Origin: Salvia splendens
Taxonomy: Eukaryota; Streptophyta; Magnoliopsida; Lamiales; Lamiaceae
Direction of reading: 5' to 3'
Length of the DNA stretch: 64,000 nt
Assembly: GCF_004379255.2 (NCBI RefSeq)
Contig: NC_056052.1
Location: forward strand, 4,216,001-4,280,000
Below the pieces are notes generated by a model. The model ran no database searches, was not told where the DNA came from, and saw nothing but the letters and a program-made list of their open reading frames with translations. A program made the translations under genes and the position numbers. Shown one piece after another: positions 1 to 9,372 of this stretch (the first letter of the stretch is position 1; each line of letters opens with the position of its first letter).

Positions 1-360
1 AACATCCTTCATATGTTCAATTTTTGAGTGGCTCAACAAAGGAACTTATTTGATTTCTTTTTAACAAAATTTATAATTTGAATACCATTACCAATATGTT
101 GCTCTAAAGGTGAAGTAAAGTATTCTATAACATCAAAATCCAAAATTTATCACACATTGATAAAACCTTCTAATCTTAACTTCAACCTGAACAATATTTC
201 AAGCTATACATAGAAGAGAAAAAGTTTTTTTTTTAAAATTACTCTCTGCCAGCATTCTCGACTTTGTCCTTATGATTCTAGTTGCCGTTGTGCATTCAAA
301 CAGGTTATTGGCACTTGTATTTGAATAAAAAACTTATTTTCCTTTTGGTTTTTTGTTTAG
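1..360 (+). other. Intron at window edge (tRNA-dihydrouridine synthase gene)
   Basis: AT-rich sequence ending in a pyrimidine-rich tract and an AG acceptor at 359-360. No upstream exon of the synthase (the FMN-binding barrel start) is readable here, so the window opens inside an intron. Confidence 0.75.
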
Positions 361-1087
361 GTGTCCCCAGCGTATTGCTAAACGAGGATATTATGGAGCT
401 TTCCTGATGGATAATCTTCCTCTTGTGAAGTCTCTGGTGGAAAAATTAGCTAATGGCCTTAATGTTCCCGTCTCATGCAAAATTCGGATCTTCCCAGATT
501 TGCAAGACACGATTAACTACGCAAAGATGTTGGAGGAGGCAGGGTGTGCTCTTTTAGCAGTACATGGAAGAACTAGAGATGAAAAAGATGGGAAGAAGTT
601 TCGAGCAGACTGGAAAGCAATCAAGGCTGTTAGAGAAGCAGTGAGAATTCCTGTCCTTGCAAATGGTAATATACGGCATATAGAAGATGTGTGGCAATGC
701 ATGGAAGAGACCGGAGCTGAAGGGGTCCTTTCGGCCGAGCCTCTGCTTGAGAATCCTGCTCTGTTTGCTGGTTATCGAACTTCTGAATGGGTTTTGGGTC
801 ATGAAGAAATATGCAAAGCTGAGGAACTCGACCAGGCTCAGCTGTTGGTGGAGTATTTAAACTTCTGTGAGAAGCATCCGGTGCCATGGAGAATGATCCG
901 ATCTCACGTTCACAAGTTACTGGGAGACTGGTTCCGAATTCATCCACATGTAAGAGAGGATCTCAACAAACAATCCAAGCTGACGTTCGAATTTCTGTAT
1001 GGTATAGTCGACCGACTTAGAGAGCTTAATGCAAGAATACCACTTTTTGTCACGGATGATAATCGCAACAACACATATGTTGCTTAA
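361..1087 (+). CDS. tRNA-dihydrouridine synthase (Dus1-type), last exon
   Basis: This is the C-terminal exon of a flavin-dependent enzyme that reduces uridine to dihydrouridine in the D-loop of tRNAs using NAD(P)H. The exon starts in phase after the AG at 360; its first base completes a glycine codon, giving the GCPQ motif whose cysteine is the catalytic acid in this family. Next come the KRGYYGAFLMDN segment, a KIRIF strand, the HGRT substrate motif, VLANGNI and the FMN-phosphate region around VLSAEPLLENP, then the helical tRNA-binding C-terminal domain. The residues best match the eukaryotic Dus1 (U16/U17) branch. About 241 residues are present with a clean TAA at 1085-1087. The N-terminal barrel half lies outside the window. 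The gene is convergent with the IRX15-like gene, with 462 bp between stop codons. Sure of the family; the exact branch is inferred from sequence memory. Confidence 0.93.
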
Positions 1088-1549
1088 ACTTAAGCACGAC
1101 TCTGGATCCTGACCACCTCAAGAATTGTTTAGCAGCATTGCAAGGTAAGTTACTAATGAGAGCTCTATACTTCAATTCTTACGGCATACGAATTTGTAGA
1201 TGGTTCAAGTGTCGATTTACTTGTTGTAATCCTCGATTTTGTCACCACTGATGGGGAATGGACCTTCCAATTGTGTTACTATGCCTGATTCAACTTGATT
1301 GTACCTTTATATGAACTATATCTCTGCTTGCTATGCAAGGGTAATCATACTGTTAGTTCTTGGATATTTTGCTTTTAGAACACTAGAAGAATATGCTTCT
1401 CTTTTGAATGGTATACACAGGAAAGATTTCTTGAATTTGACAGAAAATTACAGAATACAGATATCAAAAGGGACAAAAAATGCGAAAATCAATTAAATTA
1501 TCCTCTAGTGATTATTACAGGAAAAGCACAGAGGGTGTAGCAAACCCGA
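1088..1549. other. Convergent 3' intergenic region
   Basis: Lies between the stop codons of the Dus1-type gene (+) and the IRX15-like gene (-) and must contain both 3' UTRs. A GCAAGGTAAGT at 1140-1150 would be a good splice donor, so the synthase may have an intron in its 3' UTR. No other gene is visible. Confidence 0.5.
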
Positions 1550-2467
1550 TCACGAGGAGTTGGATGGCGGCGAATGGGTGTTCCGGCAGAATTGCACGGC
1601 GTTGCTATCCATTCTGTCGAGCACGAAGTGGCCCATTGTATCTGTTGATTTCACCAAATTTTCTCTGCAGAGGAACTCATCGCTCGTGACTCGGTCCACC
1701 TTCATGTTGAAATCATGCACGAATACATGCGTTTTAGGGTTGGATCCCCTCTTGCTCCGGGCGAGCACCGCTGCCGTGAAGATGGCTGCCATCCTCCCTG
1801 GCGCCTCCGGCCAGTAGCCCCGGGGCCCATCCACGAGTATCACATCCCACTCGACCTCGTAGAGCTGGTTGGGGAGGTCATTGAGGCCTAGCTTGCACTC
1901 GGAGAAGAGGAGATTCTGCACCGGCCTGCACTCGTTCCTTGCCTGCTCCTTCACGGCCGCGATCAGCTCCTCCATCTCGCTCAGCTTCGTGGCGTACTGC
2001 ACGTCGTAGGCCTCGATCTCCGGGTACTTCTCCTCGATGTAGGCGGCGTAGTAGCGGTTCTCGTCTATGAAGACCGTCCTCCCGTTGTGGTTGAGGGCCC
2101 GCCAGAGGAGGCTCTCCGGCGTGAGGCCGAACACGAGCAGGTTGCACGGCTGGGAGCACTGGCGGAGGGCGTCGGAGATCTGCTTCATGTCGGTGTAGGT
2201 CATGTGGTCGGAGTTGTTGGAGTTGGAGGCGTAGTGGATCAAGGCCCTCGACACGGAAGCCGAGAGCCGGGGGTTGGCCGCGGCCACCACAGCCGCGACG
2301 GTGGAGGTGGTGGTGATCGACTCGCGCGTGTAGATGAGGGTGGCGAGGAATGCTAGAGTGAGGAAGGAGACAAGAGCGAGAAGCCATAGACGGTTGGAGC
2401 TCCCTTGCTTTTGAATGTAAGGGTGGAGAAGAATGAGCCTCGTGCTATTGCTCAAATTGTTCTTCAT
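1550..2467 (-). CDS. IRX15-L: IRX15/IRX15-L family protein (DUF579), xylan biosynthesis
   Basis: Intronless 305-aa protein of the plant DUF579 family. IRX15 and IRX15-L are Golgi type II membrane proteins needed for normal xylan in secondary walls; the related GXM proteins methylate glucuronic acid on xylan. I chose the ATG at 2467; an upstream in-frame TTG at 2479 is not a plausible start. Seen in the sequence: a short N-terminal tail with LILLHPYIQKQ, a hydrophobic signal anchor at about residues 25-46, then the DUF579 domain with the methyltransferase-like core: LLVFGL, NHNGRTVFIDEN, YPEIEAYDVQY, NECRPVQNLLFSECKLGLND, DVILVDGPRGY, GRMAAIFTAAVLARS, THVFVHD and EFLCRENL. Length is close to Arabidopsis IRX15 (about 317 aa). 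The NPKTHVFVHD and CRPVQNLLFSECKLGLND segments point to IRX15/IRX15-L rather than GXM. The reading frame is intact and GC-rich relative to its surroundings. Confidence 0.93.
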   Translation of the reverse strand: MKNNLSNSTRLILLHPYIQKQGSSNRLWLLALVSFLTLAFLATLIYTRESITTTSTVAAVVAAANPRLSASVSRALIHYASNSNNSDHMTYTDMKQISDALRQCSQPCNLLVFGLTPESLLWRALNHNGRTVFIDENRYYAAYIEEKYPEIEAYDVQYATKLSEMEELIAAVKEQARNECRPVQNLLFSECKLGLNDLPNQLYEVEWDVILVDGPRGYWPEAPGRMAAIFTAAVLARSKRGSNPKTHVFVHDFNMKVDRVTSDEFLCRENLVKSTDTMGHFVLDRMDSNAVQFCRNTHSPPSNSS

Positions 2468-3409
2468 CTTTTTATTCAACTAATAATCTCAGAGGCTCTC
2501 TTGAATTTTCTGAGAATTTCAATGAAGGTTTGATCTTTAAAGATGTTAAACGCCGGCTAACAATGAAGACGACGTTACGATTTCCACCAATATACGATTG
2601 TGAAAATCGTTCTTTTTAATTGATTTAGACCTTTTTGGTGCACATTTTCAATTTGATTGGGTGTGGAATTTTTTAAAGCTTATCTAATATCGACCTACTA
2701 ATATATAAGTCAAATACAAAAATGGTTTGGGGGGTGGTTGGAGAAGGTGGGAGTGGCAAAGGAGTGTGGAATAAGGGTGCAATGACTCCTTAACTAATTA
2801 CAAGCCAAATGTCGTTTTTACTTGTTCATCCCATTTTCATTTTTTAAAGCAACCCCATTTTTTAATTACAATTGCAAGTGCAAAATTATTAAAATGTAGA
2901 AACACTTTGATATTTCCTTTTCGGTGATTTGTTTCATTGTATGGGTTCTAAGATACATATACATTTTCTAATAGATGCATATTTTTCAGTTGTGTACTTA
3001 TATATGCGCATCCAATTATCTAACATAAATATACATTCTGCAATATATGGATTTTTTTGTAGGAGTAAAGATAATTTAACAAAAATAGTATATACAAAAT
3101 GCCCTGAACCGGTTTTTATTTAAACCGGTTTTCTTATAAACTACTTATTCCTTTACTTGATTTCCCTTTTGTTAAATTTGTTAAGTTAAATCACTACCAA
3201 ATTACATGAATTATATATGGAGATATGAAAAATAGAGATGACCAATGCAACAAAATGGTGCCATTTAATTAGAGAAATTTTATAAATTGAAGTACAATAA
3301 ATTTAGGTGGCCGATTTTAGTAGTGATGCATCATATAGTTTGCCTAGTCATTTTATTCCATTTACTCGCAATTATATCTTATTTAGGGTGCAACTATTTC
3401 TGATTTTTA
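2468..3409. other. AT-rich intergenic, upstream of the IRX15-like gene
   Basis: The proximal part should hold the promoter and 5' UTR of the minus-strand IRX15-like gene. No ORF with recognisable protein, RNA gene or clear repeat was seen. Confidence 0.5.
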
Positions 3410-5425
3410 AATTAAACTTAAATAATTCTAAAATAGATTGGAAATATAATTATTCACTAAAATAGATTGAAAATATAATTATCCTATAATCTTAAATTAA
3501 TTTCTTATAGAAATTTATGTTACAACATTTTTTTTAATTTGATGCGAATAGCTATGATTATTTAAAATTTTAAAATTTTTAATTTATAATTCAGAAATGT
3601 ATAGTAATAAAATAATTAGATGTAAACGATTATGATTATTTAAAATATTAAAAACCATTTAATAGTAAGATAACTAAATGTGAATAACTATGATTATTTC
3701 TTTTGATGATAATACTAAAAAATTAAGTATATTATCGTATTTTTAACTTGGAATATAATAATTGGATATGAAATACTATTATTACTTCGTTGGATAATAA
3801 CGCAAATAAAGTAAATATATATACATGTAGTCGTTTTTACAACTTAGAATTTTAAGAGTTATTTAATACGAGTAATAATATTATTAGATGCGAAATACTA
3901 ATATTATTTCATTTCGAGATAACACTAAGAAATTAAGTATACCTGCGTGTAGTCATTTTTATAACTTGGAATTTTAAAATATTTTAATGATGAAATAATT
4001 GGATGTGAATGACTATTAGTATGATTATTTTGTTGGATGATAATACTAAGAAAGTAAGTACATACGCATTTAGTCATTTTTATAACTTGGAACTTTAAAA
4101 ATTATTTAATGATGAAATAATTGGATGAGAATGACTATAATTGTTTTGTTTGACGATAACACTAAGAAAGTAAGTATATATACATGTAGTCGTTTTTATA
4201 ACTTGGAATTTTAAAAATTATTTAATTATAAATAATTGGATGTGAAAGACTATGATTATTTCATTTGATGCTAGCACTAAGAAATTAAGTATTTATATGC
4301 ATGTAATCATTTATATAATTTAAAATTGTAAAAGTTATTTAATAATAAAATAATTCAAATTTGAATGACTATGATTAAATTATTGGATGATAACACTAAG
4401 AAATTAAGTATATATGGATGTACTCGTTTTTATAACTTAGAACTTTAAGTATTACTTTAATAATAAAATAATGGGATGTGAAATATTATTATTATTGTGT
4501 TGGATGATAACACTAGAAATAAAGTATATAATGATGTAGTTATTTTTTAGTAACTTGAAAATTAAAAAAATATTAATAATAAAATAAATGGACGTGAATG
4601 ACTATGATTATTTCGTTTGATGGAAGAACTAAGAAATTAAGTATATATACATACAGTCATTTTTATAATTTAAAATTTTTAAATTAATTAATAATCAAAT
4701 AATTAGATGGCAAATATATTATTATTTTGTTGGATGATAACACTAAAAAATTAAGTATATATGCATGTAATTATTTTTATAACATGGAATTATAATAACT
4801 ATTTAATAATAAAATAATTTGATGTGAATGACAATGATTATTTCATTTGATGGTAACACAAAGAAATTAAGTACATATGCATGTAGTAATTTTTATAAAG
4901 TCATTTAATAATAAACAATTAGATGTGAATGACTTTGGTTAAATTTTTAGATAATAACACGAAGAAATTAAGTATATATGCATGTAGTTGTTTTTATAAC
5001 TTATAACTATAAGAATTATTTAATAGTAGAATAACTAGATGTGGAATATATTAATATTATTTTGTTGGATGATAATACTATAAAATTAATTATATAATCA
5101 TGTAGTAGTCATTTTTATAACTTGAAATTTTAAAAATTACTAATAATAAAAAATTGGATGTGAAGACTAACTATGATTATTTTGTTTGACGGTAACACAA
5201 AGAAATTAAGTATATATACATGTAGTTAATTTTATAATTTTGAAAGTAAAAAAATTATTTAATAATATAAATTATTGTATGTGAATGACTATGATTAAAT
5301 TGTTGGATTATAACACTTAGAAATTAAATATATAGGCATGTAATTGTTTACAAAAGAGTATTTCTTTAGATGATAACTGATTACACTAAAAATTAAACTA
5401 AATTTTTTGTATATATATGATGCAG
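3410..5425. repeat. Diverged tandem array, period about 118 bp, about 16 units
   Basis: The core string AAGAAATTAAGTATATATGC or close variants recurs near 3715, 3808, 3928, 4048, 4165, 4284, 4400, 4517, 4634, 4749, 4864, 4966, 5083, 5205, 5319 and 5385. Each is followed by ATGTAGTC..TTTTTATAACTT and an ATTATTTAATAATAAAATAATTGGATG block. Spacing is mostly 110-120 bp. Units differ in the block before the core: (A) GAATGACTATGATTATTTCG, (B) GAAATATTATTATT..TTGTTGGATG, (C) GAATGACTATGATTAAATT. From about 4230 onward they run A-C-B-A-B-A-C-B-A-C, suggesting a trimeric higher-order unit with one missing member. No coding capacity. It could be a decayed satellite or an expanded minisatellite from a mobile element. 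Confidence 0.85.
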
Positions 5426-5770
5426 TCATTTTTTTTAAGTAGAAAAATTATGCAATTAATGTATGTTATATATGGAATTGATTGCTAAATCGTTTCCTAA
5501 TTGTGTAATTGTGTAAATATTGATTATGGTAAGCTTAATTTTCCTAAATGAGCAAAGAAGGCTAATTATGTAATACATTAAATTAAGTAATAATCATAAA
5601 TTTATTGTAAATGTAAAATACCTAAAATATCCAATTTTGTATGTACAAATTTTGTTAATTTATCACTACTCTTTTTGTAGTTATATATATAATTACTCCT
5701 ACTATATATGGTACTTACTATTTAAGTATGTATTGATAAGATACAAAATAAATTTCGAGGTACGGCATAA
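5426..5770. other. AT-rich spacer
   Basis: Low-complexity AT-rich DNA after the tandem array. No gene, RNA or repeat was recognised. Confidence 0.4.
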
Positions 5771-6050
5771 ATGACCAAACGTGCGCTTGTCGAATCATAT
5801 CTAGTCGTTTTGGAACAAATAATTTTTAGTAATATAAAAACCATACAATCTATGTAGTATCCAAACGTCTGCTTTTTGAATTATATCTAGTTGTTTTGGA
5901 ACAATTAATTTTTATTAATATAAAAACCATACAATCTATATAGTATAATAAATGACCAGCGTCTTCTTTTCGAATTATATCCAGTCGTTTGGGAACAATT
6001 AATTTTTATTAATATAAAAACCCAATACCCCATGACCAAAGTGTAAACTC
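5771..6050. repeat. Three to four tandem copies of an 80-95 bp unit
   Basis: Units begin near 5771, 5857, 5952 and (partial) 6032. Each has a CCAAACGT-like start, then TCGAATTATATCTAGTCG and TTTTGGAACAATTAATTTTT, and ends with AATATAAAAACCATACAATC. The third unit is shortened at its end and the fourth is only a start. Noncoding. Confidence 0.8.
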
Positions 6051-6748
6051 AATCATTTTTGTAGTACTGTGTCTTTCTTGAATAAAATTAAAACTAATTA
6101 CCAACAAAAAGGAATCTAGGCACTCTTAAGCAGAAATATTAAGGAATTAATGGATGAAGGAGACAAATCAACACCCTCATTTTGTTGGCGGAATGAATTA
6201 TTGTATGATCATTAAATTTATATCGAAGTGGCTGAGGATAGTTTGAAAAAACAAAGGTTTGCTATTTAGTTTGGTAAATGTCTCAAATCGGATTAGTTGA
6301 CATGAAATATTATTTAAGCAATCACGTCAATAATAAATCTGGTTATAATTACGTTTCAAAGTTCAAACAAATGAACAATCTCTGGTTATATGGATTCCGT
6401 AAAAACAATTTCGATAAAAAAAATTAATACCCAGAATGGCCAAAAGTATGATTATCGCCGTTTAAATAAAAATGTTTTATAACGTACGGAGTATTTGATT
6501 TTGCGTAAAAGTTTAGAAAATTATAAATACGAAGTTAAATAGTGGAGTAGTAATTTTAGTTATACTTCATATGTCAACAAAATTTCATCCTTGGTGGGTG
6601 TGACACGTATTTAAAGAAATACAGGAGATGATATCTCAAGTAGAAATTTGAACTTAATTGTGACATTCAGGAGCATGGATTAGAGAATGATGTTCTCCTT
6701 TTTCTCTTTTTTTTCCAATTGAGATGATTGATAAAATTAGTGATATTA
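6051..6748. other. Intergenic DNA without recognised gene
   Basis: AT-rich DNA with no ORF of recognisable protein and no RNA gene. It ends at the left terminus of the PIF/Harbinger-type element. Confidence 0.4.
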
Positions 6749-6836
6749 GATCATCCATAATAGCTACGGAAATCATAAATTTAGTGATATTAGTGTATCC
6801 ACAATAGCTACGGACTTCCTATAGGTTAGCAATAGG
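6749..6836. repeat. 44-bp tandem duplication of the element A left end plus flank
   Basis: The block TTAGTGATATTAG..ATCCAYAATAGCTACGGA occurs twice, with terminal positions at 6749 and 6793, each preceded by TTA. The duplication therefore includes flanking target-site sequence as well as the terminal repeat. Confidence 0.75.
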
Positions 6837-7438
6837 CTAGCCACAAAATTCCTCCTACCACATCATCAAGGACTTCCCACAGCCTGTCATATCATTAAGG
6901 ACTTCTCACAGTCCAGTAATAAGCTAGCAATAGGTTAACCAACGCCCTAGCCAAGCAAATAAATTCACAAATACAGAATTAAAATTGGACACGAATATGA
7001 AAAAAGTGCAATAATAATTTCATAAAAAAATAACCTAGTACAATTCAAAAAAAAGTTTAGTACAATTTATAAAAAAAAATGAACAACCATTCAAACAAAT
7101 TACAAATGATATCAGCGTGCAATCTTACGAGTCAATAACTCTTCAATTATATCATTCTGGAGTGGAATATGGGCTTCCTGTTGGCGCATATCAGCAAATT
7201 TAGTGGAATATGAGTCTCATTTTAATATATTAATTTTATAATAGAATGTGAGTGTAATGAGTTATTGAAATATGGCGCCATTGTAGGCCCCGGATCGGCG
7301 TCAGACCGACGTCAGATTTTTAATTTTTCGAAACACTATATATATACGTGCTTTGGACATCATTTTCATTTGCACCACTTATTTTAACAAGTACTTTTTC
7401 TATCTTAATTAATTTCTGTACAAGATCAATAACGAGAA

Positions 7439-8834
7439 ATGGAGAACAACTACGAAGGTGCGCCAGTGACGACCGGGTCTCAGACTCCCTTGACTCCCTG
7501 GGGAGGGTCTCAGACTCCCTTGACTCCCGGGGGAGGGTCTCAGACTCCCCCGGCTCCCGTGGGAGGTGGTTGGCCTCCGATGACCAGGTACTACAACATG
7601 TACCCGTGGCAGCAGATGATGCCACCGATGGTCGCCGGGGGAAGTGTGCCGGCTTGGCAGGGGGTACCGCCGATGCAACCCCCTATGCAGATGATGCCGG
7701 GGTGGGCACCCGGGATGCAGCCACCGGCGCAGCAGATGATGCCACCGCCGCAGGGGACGCCCGGGGGGAAAACGTCTATCGGCCGGCTTTTGATTTTTCC
7801 ACCGGTTCTTCGCACACATCGACCCCAACGGATGCACAGTACACGCAGTATGAGACCTTCTCCTTAGAGGAGTTGGGTTTTGATATTAACGAGGTTCCGA
7901 AAACTCCCATTCAAAGCCGGGGAGTAGGGCGGGGTCGGAGCGCCCCTAAGAAGAAGGGCAAGGCCAAGAAGGTCGGCAAGTCGTCGCAGCCGGGTGAGGA
8001 TAGCCGGGTCCGGAGGAAGTGGACAGACGCGGAGAACGTTGCGGTGGCCAAGGCGTGGGTGAGTGTCTGCGATAATCCTCTCGTTTCGAACAACCAGAGG
8101 ATCGTCAACTTGTGGGAAGATAGCCGCAGCCTACAGGGCATTTTGCCCTGAAGGGAGACCGCGCACCGGGGAGGAGTGCCGGAAGTGCTGGGACCGAATC
8201 AGGTCTGCCGTCTCTCGATTTTTGGGTTTGTACGCCAACGCCCACCGCATGCGGACCAGTGGCCAAACAGAGGAAGACTGCAGGAGGATTGCAGAGAGAG
8301 CCTACCCGGATCCCGGGAAGTACTATGAGTTCACCTACTGGAACTGCTACCTCGTGCTCAATGAGTCGAAGAAATTCCGGGCAGGTGTCGACGCTGGCTG
8401 GCCGAAGAAGCAGAAACTGAACTATACCGGTGATTATAGCGACAGCAGCGGTGGTTCTCACGACCTCCCCGAGACGGCCCAGGAGGTCCCGACCCCTCGT
8501 TCGTTCGGTCGCCGACCTCGCCCGGTTGGCAAAAGGCGGGCGCAACGGGATGCGAGGGGGGCACCCCGAGTTCCCAGGAGGTCCAGTCGGCATCCCCCCT
8601 CGGCAGGTCCACCGAGGAGCTCAAATGGTGAAGACGTTAGCCGACTTCCGGACGGTGATGGACCCCGAGGAGAAGGCTTATCTTCGCGTATTGCTCTGGA
8701 GCATGCGTGAAGAATTGGAGGGGTTGCAGAGGGATACCGGCGGGAGTAGCCGCGGTGTTGGTGGCGACGGAGGTGGCGGCGGCGACGACGAAGGGCTGGG
8801 CGACGACGGAGGCGAGGACGGCAGCGAGGAGTGA
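7439..8834 (+). pseudogene. PIF/Harbinger ORF1 (MYB/SANT-like), frameshifted
   Basis: ORF1 of PIF/Harbinger elements is a DNA-binding partner that works with the transposase. It starts MENNYEG at 7439 and has a Gly/Pro/Met-rich N-terminus with three 30-bp repeats coding GSQTPLTPxG (about 7473-7565). The MYB/SANT-like domain begins at RRKWTDAENVAVAKAWVSV (about 8013) and continues through CRKCWDRIRSAVSRFLGLY and a lysine-rich WPKKQKLNY segment. The C-terminal helical part includes FRTVMDPEEKAYLRVLLWSM and an acidic Gly/Asp tail ending at a TGA at 8832-8834. The frame changes at least three times: near 7770 in a G-run, near 8115, and between about 8550 and 8610, so the product cannot be made intact. 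Proteins like this are often mislabelled glutathione S-transferase T3-like in plant annotations; no GST fold is present. Confidence 0.85.
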
Positions 8835-9165
8835 TTTTTTATGTAAATTTTGTTATTGTACTTTTTTAATTTTTGTACTTTTTTTTAAATTAATGTACTT
8901 TTTTTTTAAATTATTGTACTTTTTAAAATTTTAATAGTATTATTCAATTTTCTTGTATTTGTCTCGTAAATTAAATTCCGTATGTTGATACGATTGTAAA
9001 TTAAATTATATAATTGTTATTAGTGATGTGGATAGGCTATGAGAGGGCTATTGCATGTCTAGTTGCATGTCCAGATGATGTGGCAGGAGGATTTTAGTAC
9101 TGATGATGTGGCAGTGGCAAAGCTATGAGAGGGCTATTGCATGTCCAGAACTACTGGAGATGCTC

Positions 9166-9372
9166 TTATAATACTCTATAATTTTATATGCTTTAATTAA
9201 ATAATTTTAAGATATTAATTATCTTAGTAGTATTTTTTATTAGAGAAAAAGCTAGTGTAGTAGTCGATAGCAGTGGTTTTGTTGTGTGTGTTGTGGACTC
9301 AACAACTCTAGCTGGGTTGTATAATCACAAGAGCAAAAAGGTGCCTTTTTGGTTGGGCGTTGCATAGCTTCA
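9166..9372 (+). promoter_or_regulatory. Upstream region and 5' UTR of the RRM gene
   Basis: About 200 bp between the right end of element A and the RRM gene start codon. The transposon thus lies directly upstream and may contribute promoter sequence. No distinct TATA box was assigned with confidence. Confidence 0.4.

Larger units (their letters stand above)
6749..9165 (+). mobile_element. PIF/Harbinger-type element A, ORF1 only
   Basis: The right end reads GGAGATGCTC followed by TTA. The left end GATCATCCATAATAGCTACG is preceded by TTA and is an imperfect inverted copy of the right end. A 3-bp TTA/TAA target duplication is characteristic of the PIF/Harbinger superfamily. Subterminal regions repeat GCTAGCAATAGG and ATGTGGCAG motifs. 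The only protein capacity is the MYB/SANT-like ORF1; no DDE transposase is present, so the element would depend on a transposase supplied elsewhere. The left end is duplicated, so the true start may be 6749 or 6793. Confidence 0.75.

Noticed and set aside
7348..8151. Long open frame that could be called a glutathione S-transferase T3-like gene, as in many plant annotations
   Set aside because: The residues show a MYB/SANT-like transposon ORF1 inside terminal repeats with a TTA duplication; no GST fold is present.
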